NCBI GenBank assembly: GCA_002419465.1
Contig: DIGE01000006.1
Location: 1-56,062, forward strand
Reading direction: 5' to 3'
Origin: Geobacter sp. UBA5730
GTDB lineage: Bacteria > Desulfobacterota > Desulfuromonadia > Geobacterales > Pseudopelobacteraceae
DNA length: 56,062 nt
Position numbers and translations under genes: made by a program. Below, piece by piece: positions 11,101 to 17,867 of this stretch. The notes beneath the pieces were generated by a model. The model had not been told where the DNA came from. It saw only the letters and a program-made list of their open reading frames with translations, and searched no databases. Each line of letters opens with the position of its first letter. Within the stretch, counting starts at the first letter, position 1.

Positions 11101-11216
11101 GCAAGGCTCTTGTGCGCCAGAACGGTGCGGTTGAATCCTTGCTGCGCAAGGTCGTGCAGCGCTTTGCGCGCATCGGTCTGTTTGGTGAAATAACTGACAA
11201 GGAGGCCATCGCCCAC
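2163..11216 (-). CDS. ndvB: Cyclic beta-1,2-glucan synthase-like protein (NdvB type, GT84-GH94)
   Basis: A giant membrane protein of about 3,017 residues. Members of this family polymerise UDP-glucose, adjust chain length and cyclise periplasmic glucans. Visible parts in order: a soluble N-terminal region (1-510); membrane helices (about 522-575); a glycosyltransferase domain with LDSDTQ near residue 729 and a HRWIRGDWQ acceptor motif near 880; further helices (about 925-962 and 1035-1090); a glycoamylase-like domain (from about 1167, with NWYD and STVDSGNL); two beta-sandwich regions; and a C-terminal GH94 phosphorylase-like domain with GDWNDGMN near residue 2692. I chose GTG at 11216 because AAAGGA lies 7 bases upstream. 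An open frame continues to 11405 but its extra residues look non-coding. Sugar linkage and cyclisation are inferred from the family. Confidence 0.88.
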   Translation of the reverse strand: MGDGLLVSYFTKQTDARKALHDLAQQGFNRTVLAHKSLAGTIHLTDASLWRRALRRVQAVIPWLHCSRFGVHPEIIRNHLRWLVSGESVLVLQAPVEALQRPVAFLRESSEIPPALFVIHPTCERRADARSAPVKLSPAQILEHAQRHAREQQVELLPTQGTELLKRLKRSRLWIRQVCADLAAASCLEQKATPAADWILDNEYILEGNARDILLNLPKGFYRQLPTLTSAPHQGMPCVYGLAKDLVSHTELRLDRENILAFIGAHQTVRTLTIGELWAVPQMLRCALLESIQGLAVVVLADLRERQLADFWAHRLIAANRRDATQLFGLLAELAKAEPCPGPYFAAQLVGLLYDEEAALLPVQSWLERTLKTALHDLVQREQNRQAAEQISCGNAFTSLRQLALLDWRELFEKLSRVEQILRCDPSGIYPAMDFATRDCCRRGLEELAHAAKKSEQQMAELVVTLATEANHAATGDELRAHVGSWLIGEGRKELAGRLACRETFRHRMLEWIHRHHGAVYASACAGVATLLFGLIAVWVPAGLALPVRIGWLILLLIPVSQLTIEVVNYLITRLLPPRALPKMDFADTGIPDPFRTLVVVPMMLVNADTVQAEVEKLEIRYLANKEANLLFGLFTDYTDSITLSRDDDSRLLESARSCLAALNQRHGGNRFFLFHRERLWSESEQKFIGWERKRGKLEELNRLIDGTRPEDAPQLVFVGDAHQLADVRFVITLDSDTQLPHGTARRMVETLAHPLNQPRFDAAGNVMAGSYTVIQPRVSPTLSSTSASTFSRLFADAIGIDPYTQAVSDVYQDLSGEGSYHGKGIYDVRAFSRVLSGRFPESWILSHDLIEGAHVRVGLASDIELYDEFPQGYQSYSSRAHRWIRGDWQIAGWVLPTVPLASGQRGKNPLSAFNRWKILDNLRRSLLPASSLALIVASWFIAPAIAGIATLVVGMQLLFHPLAQPFTMATTCQGLKYFSPAKLLHDLQRAITDAALLPHQAAVALDAIARVWYRRSVSRRDLLEWAAQASHFSSARRQSLFVASLLLGSLLSGVAALAVWYFMPANLFQAAPWLVVWFFSPLLGWLLNLLPAQQKQLQPLPEADQRFLRQIARRTWCYFSSFVTAETCWLPPDNYQVAHQDRLAMRTSPTNIGLWMTSVLGAHDAGYLTINQVVATLTNSMATIGRLERYQGHLLNWYDIQSLTPLEPRYVSTVDSGNLTGALWSLEQGLEELLHAPLLTGTVFTALADTGEILKQAMAQEGRTWFYLNTLEKLLCDWHAPPSTIVDFLRMQRRVQTNASSVCTAATVSPWGLELQNQIAAWDHHRDRYLGWIEILAEKREAALAPLGTQVLSAIRQDLSRAPSLYAIAHGQLESIQALRGIDQGAHPDTVPLAAWIKRVLEAFATSQWLAGETLGTAERLIENIRDLSNGMGMGFLYAPKRKLFSIGYNVSTDRLDASSYDLLASEARLGSFVAIARGDVPMEHWFSMGRIYGAVGRQRVLLSWTGTMFEYLMPLLFQHAYGNSLMDKAAREAVAIQIDYGRKHRVPWGISESAYADLDLHKTYQYKAFGVPALGLKRGLEEQLVVAPYATMLALSLAPPETVENLKQLAGMGMLGEYGFYEAMDFSRQPQREEGSQTHKRGVIVEAYMAHHQGMAFLALTNFLHGNPFQRRFHSDARVRAFDALLQERIPNLPPLHLVSTRKTEPQLLGADLVAPAGITFSTPHTSTPRTLLLGNGSYGLMITNSGGGYSQWGGYELTRWRSDQTRDSQGSFCYIHETDSDQLWSSTYQPVGGTAKNYAADFALDRAVFRREDHGIQTETEIMVSSEDNLELRRLTLVNRSTRTRTLNLTSYLELSMAAHNADRQHPAFNKLFIQTEALPEQQLLLAYRRPRSQNEPPLYLAHGLVVEPGEPENLTQADPDWQFETDRGRFIGRGRTVANPMGAVQGLGNSQGFVLDPMLGIRRSVTLKPGQRARCALLLAAGSSREQVLLLMDKYRSPNQIEQAMDFAWTSAQQQLQLLHIQPDEARRFQQLASHLLFPNRHLRAPAERLEENRKGQAGLWPYAISGDLPIALLTIAELRDITLVRQMLHAHTYWRMHGLSTDLVILNEEAGSYQRPLQERLEQLINAHTFSAITDQPGGIFLKNAALIPEDDLQLLKAAASVVLVAARGALPQQLGVPVEVAGLQERLVRKREQREPSAPLPFMELNYFNSLGGFTQDGREYAIYLGPNTNTPAPWVNIIANPTFGTMISETGSGFSWYGNSQRNRITGWSNDPVLDPASEAIYLRDEESGMVWSPTAAPIREETAYRARHGAGYTVFEHNSHGIEQELTVFVPVDQDGGKPVKLQRMRLTNASSRRRSISLTYYVELTLGENRETSQMQIITNWDSESQAVLAKNQYHPEYGQRVSFVAISPQADSYSGDRTAFIGRNRSLASPRAMELISLPQRTGAGLDPCAALRVSFELNPGEQRDTLCMLGQAESVAEARQLVQGFREDLAFESAFDQARAWWDSLLGTIEVETPELAVNLLVNRWLQYQSLSCRIWGRSAFYQSGGAFGFRDQLQDVLAFLVNRPELARDQILLAASRQFKEGDVQHWWHEPSGVGIRSRISDDLLWLPYAVIQYVRVTGDHTLLQTEVPFLTGATLADDQHELFSAPEISSDRATIFEHCCRAVSRGLTVGPHGLPLIGTGDWNDGMNLVGAAGKGESVWLAWFLCELLQGMHELSDLVQQPELGQTYQKERTALIRRVELAGWDGEWYLRGTFDDGSPLGSATNREAQIDSLPQSWAWLSGAADPQRAAQALESAWQRLVLQNEKMVLLFEPPFDTAEPSPGYIKGYPPGVRENGGQYTHAALWMAMAMARTGDGERAVQLLRMLNPIEHARDAEAAWHYGVEPYVVAADVYRLPGRIGQGGWSWYTGAAAWMYRAWIEEVLGLQLRGTVLKMNPVIPPGWPGFSLRYRHGEALYVIRVENPDGCQRGVRWVEMDGKRLTGGEIMLEHGLVKHQVVVMMGADGE

Positions 11217-11457
11217 GTGTTGATCCTTTGCTGATACGGTTGCCGAAACTCCAGTCAGGGCGACGGATTTCACCTGTTGACCGAATGTAAGGAAGGAACC
11301 TGTATGGATTGTTCCTGAGGAATGGTACCGATGAGGTGGATGGAGGTACGGCTGAAGAGAGGCAGAACTGCTACAGAAAAAAACTGTGTGTGAGACTGTG
11401 TGCAACTATACGCCTTTATCAGGTTTATAGCTACGGTTAAACGGCACAGCGATGGAC

Positions 11458-11518
11458 GATGCCTGATCAACGAGGCAGATGGCAGCCCCTGTCCAAGGGC
11501 AGCGCTCAAGGGGGCATC
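11458..11518. other. Nested inverted repeats in the ndvB/pyrG gap
   Basis: GATGCC (11458-11463) pairs with GGCATC (11513-11518). Inside lie two smaller hairpins: GCCT/AGGC (11461-11464 with 11473-11476, which competes with the outer stem) and CCCT/AGGG (11487-11490 with 11496-11499). It matches no riboswitch class I know. It lies in the 362-bp gap (11217-11578) upstream of ndvB, which otherwise contains only the terminator next to it. Confidence 0.3.
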
Positions 11519-11531
11519 ACCATGGGAAAAG

Positions 11532-11557
11532 GGACCGGTCAGTTGCCGGTCCTTTTT
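11532..11557 (-). terminator. Terminator downstream of pyrG
   Basis: GGACCGG (11532-11538) and CCGGTCC (11546-11552) form a 7-bp stem with a 7-base loop. A TTTTT tract follows on the plus strand, and CTTTTCCC follows on the minus strand. It starts 22 bases past the pyrG stop and can act in both directions. Confidence 0.75.
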
Positions 11558-11578
11558 GCGTATCACAGGTTTTGGTGC

Positions 11579-13186
11579 TTAGTGTTTGTTGCGGTTTTCC
11601 AGGGCGGCGCCCACAAAAGCCTTGAACAGCGGGTGCGGAACCAGTGGTTTGGATTTGAATTCCGGGTGGAACTGGCAGGCCAGGAACCAGGGATGGTCAG
11701 GCAGTTCGATGATCTCCACCAGATTCTTTTGCTGGTTGATGCCGGACAGCACCAGCCCCTTGGTGGTCATCACCTCACGGTAGGTGTTGTTGAACTCGTA
11801 ACGGTGGCGGTGCCGTTCGGATATCTCGCTTTCGTTGTAGGCATCAAAGGCCTTGGTACCCTTGGTGACGGTGCAGGGACAGGCCCCCAGCCGCATGGTG
11901 CCGCCCTTTTTGTGGACCGATTTTTGCTCTTCCATCAGGTGGATCACCGGCTCCTTGCAGTCGGGCTTGAATTCGGTGGAACAGGATTTTTTCAGACCGC
12001 AGACGTTGCGGGCAAACTCCACCGCCGCCATCTGCATCCCCAGGCAGATGCCGAAGAAGGGGATCTGTTTGGTTCTGGCATATTCGATGGCCAGCACCTT
12101 GCCTTCAGTGCCCCGCTCGCCAAAGCCGCCCGGCACCAGCAGGCCATCCACATCGTCCAGCCAGCCCTGCACGCCGGTTTCTTCAAGCTTCTCGGCATCA
12201 ACGTATTTCAGATACACCCGGCAATCGTTGGCAATCCCGCCGTGGGTCAATGCCTCGGCCAGGGATTTGTAGGATTCGGTCAGGTCGACGTACTTGCCGA
12301 CAATGGCGATGCGGACCTCGCCATGGCTGGGGTGGCGCAGGGTCTCCACCACGTTCTGCCAGGGGGTCAGGTCCGGCTGTTTGGTCCAGATGTTCAGCTT
12401 TTCCACCACCTGCTCATCCAGGCGCTCCTTATTGAGAGCCAGCGGCACGGCATAGATATGCTCGGCGTCCACCGACTGGATGACGCAGTTTTCCTCCACG
12501 TTACAGAACAGGGAGATCTTCTTCTTCATATCCTGGGGCAGCTCACGGTCGCAGCGGCAGATCAGGATGTCGGGCTGGATACCGATCTTGCGCAGCTCCA
12601 TCACCGAATGCTGGGTCGGTTTGGTCTTCAGCTCGCCGGCCGTGCGGATGTAAGGCACCAGGGTGACATGCACGTAGAGAGTATTGCCTTGGCCACGGTC
12701 GTGGCGTAGTTGGCGGATCGCCTCCAGAAACGGCAGGGATTCGATATCGCCCACGGTGCCGCCTACCTCGATGATCGCGACATCGGCGCCTTTGGCGTTT
12801 TCCAATACCTTGTTCTTGATTTCATCCGTAATGTGGGGGATCACCTGCACGGTGCCACCCAGATAATCGCCGCGGCGTTCCTTTTCGATGACTGAGAAAT
12901 AGACCTGGCCAGTGGTAAAGTTGCTCTTCTTGGAAAGTTTGGCCGAGGTGTAGCGTTCATAGTGACCCAGGTCCAGATCGGTCTCGGCGCCATCGTCGGT
13001 CACAAACACCTCGCCGTGCTGAAAGGGTGACATGGTGCCGGGGTCAACGTTGATGTAGGGGTCCAGCTTCTGCATGGTCACCCGCAGCCCGCGGGCTTCC
13101 AGCAGGGCGCCCAGGGAGGCGGCTGCCAGGCCTTTGCCGATGGAGGAAACCACGCCACCGGTAATAAAGATAAATTTGGTTTTCAT
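11579..13186 (-). CDS. pyrG: CTP synthase
   Basis: This enzyme makes CTP from UTP, ATP and glutamine. The 535-residue protein has the amidoligase domain (opening with FIFITGGVVSSIGKG) and a C-terminal glutamine amidotransferase domain with the GICLGMQ nucleophile motif and a late HPEF motif. Length and domain order are normal. I start at ATG 13186 (MKTKF), which matches the family and has AGGAGC 8 bases upstream. An in-frame ATG at 13222 overlaps the kdsB stop (ATGA) and also has AAGGA before it, so a 12-residue longer form is possible. CTP is the co-substrate of KdsB, encoded just upstream, which fits their co-transcription. Confidence 0.96.
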   Translation of the reverse strand: MKTKFIFITGGVVSSIGKGLAAASLGALLEARGLRVTMQKLDPYINVDPGTMSPFQHGEVFVTDDGAETDLDLGHYERYTSAKLSKKSNFTTGQVYFSVIEKERRGDYLGGTVQVIPHITDEIKNKVLENAKGADVAIIEVGGTVGDIESLPFLEAIRQLRHDRGQGNTLYVHVTLVPYIRTAGELKTKPTQHSVMELRKIGIQPDILICRCDRELPQDMKKKISLFCNVEENCVIQSVDAEHIYAVPLALNKERLDEQVVEKLNIWTKQPDLTPWQNVVETLRHPSHGEVRIAIVGKYVDLTESYKSLAEALTHGGIANDCRVYLKYVDAEKLEETGVQGWLDDVDGLLVPGGFGERGTEGKVLAIEYARTKQIPFFGICLGMQMAAVEFARNVCGLKKSCSTEFKPDCKEPVIHLMEEQKSVHKKGGTMRLGACPCTVTKGTKAFDAYNESEISERHRHRYEFNNTYREVMTTKGLVLSGINQQKNLVEIIELPDHPWFLACQFHPEFKSKPLVPHPLFKAFVGAALENRNKH

Positions 13187-13218
13187 GGAACTGTGCTCCT
13201 GGTCTTTTGCTCGTGCAG

Positions 13219-13983
13219 TCATTGAGATTCCTTGTGCATACGTTCACGGGCCTTGTTCAGGTCTTCGGGGGTGTCAACCCCCAGAGATTCGAATTCAGTT
13301 TCCACCACCTTGATCCGCACCCCGTTTTCCAGCGCCCGGAGCTGCTCCAGTTTTTCGGCCATCTCCAAGGGGGTTTGCGGCAGGGCAGCGTATTTGATCA
13401 GGAAATCACGTTGATAGACATACAGGCCGACATGTTTGTAGCAGAGCAGTCGTCCCGAGGCAAAGGCCTCATCCTTCAGATCCTGCCACTTGTCACGAAA
13501 GAATGGCAGCGGTGAGCGGGAAAAGTAGAGGGCATTGCCGGCCTGGTCGGTGACCACCTTGACCACGTTGGGGGAGAGAAAGTCGTGCAGACAGCTGATC
13601 CGGCATTTCAGGGTGCCCATCTGCAGGTCGCGGTCAGTCAGAAACGGCGCCACGGCCTGGTCGATCATGGCCGGCTCAATCAGCGGCTCATCGCCCTGGA
13701 CATTCACAATCAGATCCGCATCCAGGCCCTGGGCCACCTCTGCCAGTCGGTCAGTGCCGGTCTCGTGGGTGGCCGCAGTCATTGCCACCACGCCGCCGAA
13801 ACGGATGACCGCCTCGGCAATCCGCTGATCGTCGGTAGCCACGATCACCTGCGAAAGATGGCTGGCCCGGCTGGTGCGCTCATAGACATGTTGAATCATC
13901 GGTTTTCCGCCCAGGTCGGCCAAGGCCTTGCCGGGGAAGCGGGTGGAACCGTAACGGGCGGGAATTATGGCAGTAATATTCAT
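13219..13983 (-). CDS. kdsB: 3-deoxy-manno-octulosonate cytidylyltransferase (CMP-Kdo synthetase)
   Basis: It activates Kdo with CTP to give CMP-Kdo for lipid A-core assembly in the cytoplasm. The 254-residue protein opens with the nucleotide-binding signature IPARYGSTRFPGK (residues 7-19). It contains VNVQGDEPLI and ends with the LGVDTPEDL motif typical of KdsB. Its length is normal. It reads directly into pyrG. No strong ribosome site is visible before ATG 13983. The other Kdo genes (kdsA, kdsD, kdsC) lie 28 kb to the right in the opposite orientation. Confidence 0.95.
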   Translation of the reverse strand: MNITAIIPARYGSTRFPGKALADLGGKPMIQHVYERTSRASHLSQVIVATDDQRIAEAVIRFGGVVAMTAATHETGTDRLAEVAQGLDADLIVNVQGDEPLIEPAMIDQAVAPFLTDRDLQMGTLKCRISCLHDFLSPNVVKVVTDQAGNALYFSRSPLPFFRDKWQDLKDEAFASGRLLCYKHVGLYVYQRDFLIKYAALPQTPLEMAEKLEQLRALENGVRIKVVETEFESLGVDTPEDLNKARERMHKESQ

Positions 13984-14066
13984 GGATACAACCGGGTTGA
14001 GGGAGATGTGTCCGGTCAGGACGGATCAGACTAGCCTAAAAGTGCGGCAGGGTCAAGGGGACAGGT

Positions 14067-15323
14067 TCAAGCGCGGCGTTGATCCCGTACAATGCTGTTG
14101 CGCCAGTTAAAGGCGTCCAGCTGGGCCGACAGCAACTGATCGAAACTGATGCCGGTCTGCTCAAGGATATCCTGTACGGCAGTAAAATCGGTTTTTTCCA
14201 GTTTTTCGGCCAGCAGCAGCAGTTGTCCCAGCGTTCCTTCGCGGCGGAGCAGGGCATTGGCTACTTCGTCGCTCAGGTTCAGGTCGGCGACGATCGCATC
14301 TATCTCGGTCTCAAACAACGCATCCAGCATGGACAGGATGCCGGCCATGAAGGCTGCCTCCACCACATCGCTGGTGCGGGACAGGCCGGTGTGCTGCATG
14401 GTCAGCAGCTCCAGCAGCCGAGCCCGTACCGCAGCCATCTCCAGCAGGGGAGAGTTGAGCCCCCGCTCATCCTTGCCGGCAAACAGCGAGAGTTGCACCC
14501 AGCGGCGCAGATGGGCGATCCCCAGCATCATGATGGCATGCCGCAGGTTTTTGATCTTCTCCCGGGTGCTGAACATGACCGAGTTGACCAGTTTGAGCAG
14601 GTTGAAGGTCAGGGTGGGGTTTTCCCGGAAGGTGTTCTCCACTTCGTCGATATCCCAGTCTTCGTTCAGCTGATGCAGCAGTTTCATCATGGCCAGGCCG
14701 GAAGAATCGATCCGCTTCTTGCCCAACACCACCGGCTTCTCGAAGAAATAGCCCTGAAACAGCACAAAACCGTACTTGACGCACTGCTCGAACTGCTCCA
14801 CGGTCTCCACCCGCTCGGCCAGCAATTGCACTGGGTACTGACGGAGTTTTGCGGCGATTACCGGCAATTCTTCCGGGTCGGTGGCCATGATGTCCACCTT
14901 GATGATATCAACAAATTTGTAGAAGGAGGCATGATCCGGGGAATAGACGTGATCATCCAGGGCGATCCGGAAGCCCTGTGATTTGAGTTGTTGGCAGCGC
15001 AGCCGGACGTTGTCGTCCAGTTCAATGGTTTCCAGAATCTCCAATACCGACTGCTCGATCGGCAGCAGCTCCAGCATCTCGGAGTGCAGCACACTAGCGG
15101 TGATGTTCAGAAATCCGAACTTGTCTCCCAGCACCTCCTGGAAACCGAAGCCGGACAAGGCGCTGGCAATCACCGAGGCCGAGGCCTGGGTCTGGCTTTC
15201 AAACTGGGCGGTCTCATGGTGACCGGCGGCTCGAAACAGCAGCTCGTACCCGATGATCTCCTGCTTTAAGTCCAGGATCGGCTGTCGGCCGATAAAAAAG
15301 CGCAGTTCGTGATCCTGGTCCAT
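14067..15323 (-). CDS. EAL-HDOD signalling protein
   Basis: A 418-residue cytoplasmic regulator. The N-terminal EAL-type domain (residues 5-200) keeps the fold but the signature reads YELLFR in place of EALLR, and most of the metal and catalytic residues are lost. It is therefore probably not a c-di-GMP phosphodiesterase, although it might still bind c-di-GMP. The C-terminal HDOD domain (about 205-400) contains NPTLTFNLLKLVNS and MLGIAHLRRWV, typical of CheC-linked or GGDEF-linked HDOD output proteins. AAGGAT lies 10 bases before the ATG. It follows cheB after 96 bp and is the last recognisable signalling gene of the cluster. Its partner is unknown. Confidence 0.85.
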   Translation of the reverse strand: MDQDHELRFFIGRQPILDLKQEIIGYELLFRAAGHHETAQFESQTQASASVIASALSGFGFQEVLGDKFGFLNITASVLHSEMLELLPIEQSVLEILETIELDDNVRLRCQQLKSQGFRIALDDHVYSPDHASFYKFVDIIKVDIMATDPEELPVIAAKLRQYPVQLLAERVETVEQFEQCVKYGFVLFQGYFFEKPVVLGKKRIDSSGLAMMKLLHQLNEDWDIDEVENTFRENPTLTFNLLKLVNSVMFSTREKIKNLRHAIMMLGIAHLRRWVQLSLFAGKDERGLNSPLLEMAAVRARLLELLTMQHTGLSRTSDVVEAAFMAGILSMLDALFETEIDAIVADLNLSDEVANALLRREGTLGQLLLLAEKLEKTDFTAVQDILEQTGISFDQLLSAQLDAFNWRNSIVRDQRRA

Positions 15324-15361
15324 GGTTGCGGATATCCTTCGGTGAGTATATGAAATATTGA

Positions 15362-15397
15362 ATAATGTCTCAGTGGATGCTGTAACATGGACATTAT
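15362..15397. repeat. Inverted repeat between cheB and the EAL-HDOD gene
   Basis: ATAATGTC (15362-15369) and GACATTAT (15390-15397) are perfect 8-bp arms 20 bp apart in the 96-bp gap before the EAL-HDOD gene. This could be an operator for a dimeric regulator. No clear promoter is seen beside it. Confidence 0.35.
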
Positions 15398-15419
15398 CTG
15401 CAGGTCAAGGCTCAGCAGG

Positions 15420-16481
15420 TTAGGCTGACAGTTTGAGAACCTCGGCGGCGATCCGCTCCAGCGGAGCGATCTTGTCCACGCCGCCCTGTTTGATCGCCTC
15501 GTGGGGCATGCCGAATACCACACAGCTGGCTTCATCCTGGGCAATGTTCACGGCTCCGGCGTCATGCATCTCCTTCATCCCCTTGGCGCCGTCATCTCCC
15601 ATGCCGGTCATGATCACCCCCACGATGTTCTTGCCGCCATAGCGGGCCGCCGAACGGAACAGCACATCCACCGATGGCCGGTGGCGGGAGACCAGCGGGC
15701 CGTCCTTTACCTCCACATAATAGCGGGCACCGCTGCGTTTCAGCAGGGTGTGCTTGTTGCCCGGCGCGATCAGGGCCCGGCCGCGCACCACGGTGTCGTT
15801 GTCGGCCGCCTCTTTCACCGTTACCTTGCAACTGCTGTCCAGACGTTTGGCAAAGGCGGCGGTGAAGTTTTCCGGCATGTGCTGCACGATCACAATACCG
15901 GGCGTATCCTCCGGCAGCATCTCCAGGAAAACCTTCAGCGCCTCGGTGCCGCCGGTGGAGGCCCCCACCACCACCACCTTTTCGGTGGTCTGCACCATGG
16001 CCCGCGAGGTTGGTTTTTCCATCATCACATCGGCGGAATATTTGGGGGCCACCTCACGATGAGGGCTCTGACGTTTTACCCGTGCTGCAGCTGCTGCCTT
16101 TACCGTGTCGCAGATCTGGATGCGGGACTCTTCAATGAACTGTTTGGTACCCATCTTGGGTTTGGTGATGATATCCACGGCCCCGTACTCCAGGGCCTTC
16201 ATGGCGGTCTCGCTGCCCAGATCCGCCAGGCTGGAACACATCACCACCGGGATCGGATGCTGGGACATGATCTTCTGCAGGAAGGTCAGCCCGTCCATGC
16301 GGGGCATCTCCACATCCAGGGTGATCACATCCGGCACAACGGTTTTCATCCGTTCGGCCGCCAGAAACGGGTCGGCCGCTGTGGCGATCACCTCGATCAG
16401 CGGGTCGGAGCTGAGGATGTCACTCAGGGTTTGACGTACCACGGCTGAGTCATCAATGATCAGCACCTTGATTTTACTCAT
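15420..16481 (-). CDS. cheB: Chemotaxis response regulator protein-glutamate methylesterase CheB
   Basis: It removes methyl groups from chemoreceptor glutamates when phosphorylated by CheA. The 353-residue protein has an N-terminal receiver domain (acidic pocket at Asp10/Asp11, phospho-acceptor Asp56, Lys near 107). The C-terminal esterase domain shows the catalytic triad motifs GASTGGT (Ser175), VQHM (His201) and TGMGDDG (Asp296/297). All active-site residues are present. TAGGAG lies 9 bases upstream of ATG. It follows cheD with a 12-bp gap. Confidence 0.96.
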   Translation of the reverse strand: MSKIKVLIIDDSAVVRQTLSDILSSDPLIEVIATAADPFLAAERMKTVVPDVITLDVEMPRMDGLTFLQKIMSQHPIPVVMCSSLADLGSETAMKALEYGAVDIITKPKMGTKQFIEESRIQICDTVKAAAAARVKRQSPHREVAPKYSADVMMEKPTSRAMVQTTEKVVVVGASTGGTEALKVFLEMLPEDTPGIVIVQHMPENFTAAFAKRLDSSCKVTVKEAADNDTVVRGRALIAPGNKHTLLKRSGARYYVEVKDGPLVSRHRPSVDVLFRSAARYGGKNIVGVIMTGMGDDGAKGMKEMHDAGAVNIAQDEASCVVFGMPHEAIKQGGVDKIAPLERIAAEVLKLSA

Positions 16482-16493
16482 GCAGGCTTACTC

Positions 16494-16991
16494 CTATACG
16501 ATCTCGATGATGGTCGAGTTTTTGCGTACCTTGCGTACAAACACCTCACCGGTGCCGGAATTAAAAAACAGTCTGCGACCACGCCGGCCACCGGTGTCAT
16601 CGGCGCTCAGCTGCAGCTTCAACCGTTGCAGCAGCGCCCTGGCACGGGCCACGTTCTGCTCGCCCACCGTCTGTCGCTCGCCGGCCGCGTTTCCCAGCAC
16701 CTTGCCGCCGCCGAACAGCTTGACCTCCAGCCACTCGTGCCGGGCCCCCCGTTGCAGCATCTCCGTCAGCAGCAACTCCACCACCCTGTCCACGTACCGT
16801 CCCGGCTGGTTGTCGTTACCGCTGGGCAACAGGGCGTGACAGATGCCGCCAAAACCGCCCCGGGGGCAGTGCATGGTCACCGAGACGCAGGAGCCCAGAA
16901 CCGTCTGCACCACGGCCGGGGAGCTGTCGATGAACAGTTCGCCCGGTTGCAGATAGATCTGACGGATATCCTGGTCCTGAAACGGTTTCAT
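16494..16991 (-). CDS. cheD: Chemoreceptor glutamine deamidase CheD (copy next to cheB)
   Basis: CheD deamidates receptor glutamines and in some bacteria partners the CheC phosphatase. The 165-residue protein contains the family motif LGSCVSVTMH (catalytic Cys) followed by GGICHALLP (catalytic His), and LFGGGKVLG. Its ATG overlaps the end of cheR by 4 bases. A second CheD gene lies on the other side of cheR. This copy has an extended C-terminal tail (FVRKVRKNSTIIEIV) not seen in the other. No cheC is present in the window. Confidence 0.92.
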   Translation of the reverse strand: MKPFQDQDIRQIYLQPGELFIDSSPAVVQTVLGSCVSVTMHCPRGGFGGICHALLPSGNDNQPGRYVDRVVELLLTEMLQRGARHEWLEVKLFGGGKVLGNAAGERQTVGEQNVARARALLQRLKLQLSADDTGGRRGRRLFFNSGTGEVFVRKVRKNSTIIEIV

Positions 16992-17848
16992 AGCTTTTTG
17001 TAGACCGTTGATGCCACGGATTGGAACGGCACATCCAGCCCGTTCAGGGTTTCGGAATGGCCCAGAAACAGGAAGCCGCCGGGTGCCAGGCGGCGGTGGA
17101 ACTTGTGCATCAGGCGGGTCTGGGTCGGCTTGTCAAAATAGATGATCACGTTGCGGCAGAAGATCACATCCTGCAGCTCGGCAATGTCCAGTTCCTCATC
17201 CATCAGGTTGATCCGCTGGAACTTGACATGCTTGCGCAGTTCACCGCAGATCCGCACCAGCCCCTGTTTTTTGTCCTTGCTGCGCAGCAGGAACTTCTTT
17301 TTCAGGGTCAGAGGGATCGTATCAACCCGATCCTCAGGGTACACCGCCGCCATGGCGGTCTTCAAGACCTTGGTGCAGATATCCGAAGCACTGATGTTAA
17401 AACGGAACCCCGGGTTGGCCTGGGCGTACTCATACAACACCATGGCCATGGTATAGGGTTCCTCGCCGGTGGAACAGCCGGCGCTCCAGATCTTGAACGG
17501 GGCCGCCAGATCCTTGGCCCCCTGGCGCTTGTGCAGGTTGGGCAGCACCTGTTTGACCAAAAAATCAAAATGTTGCGGCTCCCGGAAAAAATCGGTCTTA
17601 TTGGTGGTAACCACATCCACCAGATGGATCATCTCCTGGCGTTGTCCCTCAGGGCTGAACACAAAGGCGGCGTACTCATCAAAACGGGTCATGCCCAGGG
17701 TCTTGAGCCGTTTTTGCAGCCGGGCCTCCAGCATGGTCTTTTTGGCCGGCGGAATCTTGATGCCGGCCTCGTCATAGATCAGGGCGCTGAAGCGCTCGAA
17801 CTCCTTTTGACGCATGGTGTTCAGGGCTGGGTTTACATCTGATGGCAT
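16988..17848 (-). CDS. cheR: Chemotaxis protein methyltransferase CheR
   Basis: It methylates receptor glutamates with S-adenosylmethionine. I start at ATG 17848 (MPSDVNPA), with AGGA 7 bases upstream, giving 286 residues. An open frame continues upstream to 17905 but would overlap the preceding cheD. The N-terminal helical domain (about 1-90) is followed by the SAM-binding domain with WSAGCSTGEEPYT, FRINL-like segments, and VIFCRNVIIYF in the substrate-facing part. Its length is normal for CheR. It lies between two cheD genes. Confidence 0.95.
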   Translation of the reverse strand: MPSDVNPALNTMRQKEFERFSALIYDEAGIKIPPAKKTMLEARLQKRLKTLGMTRFDEYAAFVFSPEGQRQEMIHLVDVVTTNKTDFFREPQHFDFLVKQVLPNLHKRQGAKDLAAPFKIWSAGCSTGEEPYTMAMVLYEYAQANPGFRFNISASDICTKVLKTAMAAVYPEDRVDTIPLTLKKKFLLRSKDKKQGLVRICGELRKHVKFQRINLMDEELDIAELQDVIFCRNVIIYFDKPTQTRLMHKFHRRLAPGGFLFLGHSETLNGLDVPFQSVASTVYKKL

Positions 17849-17867
17849 AGTCAGTTCCTGGTCTGTA

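Noticed and set aside
11217..11405. Extending the ndvB-like start to ATG 11405
   Set aside because: The extra 63 residues show no family pattern and no good ribosome site, whereas GTG 11216 has AAAGGA at the right distance.
11401..11560. A c-di-GMP or cGAMP (GEMM) riboswitch before ndvB
   Set aside because: The conserved core sequences and the receptor loop of that class are absent. Only nested repeats are seen.
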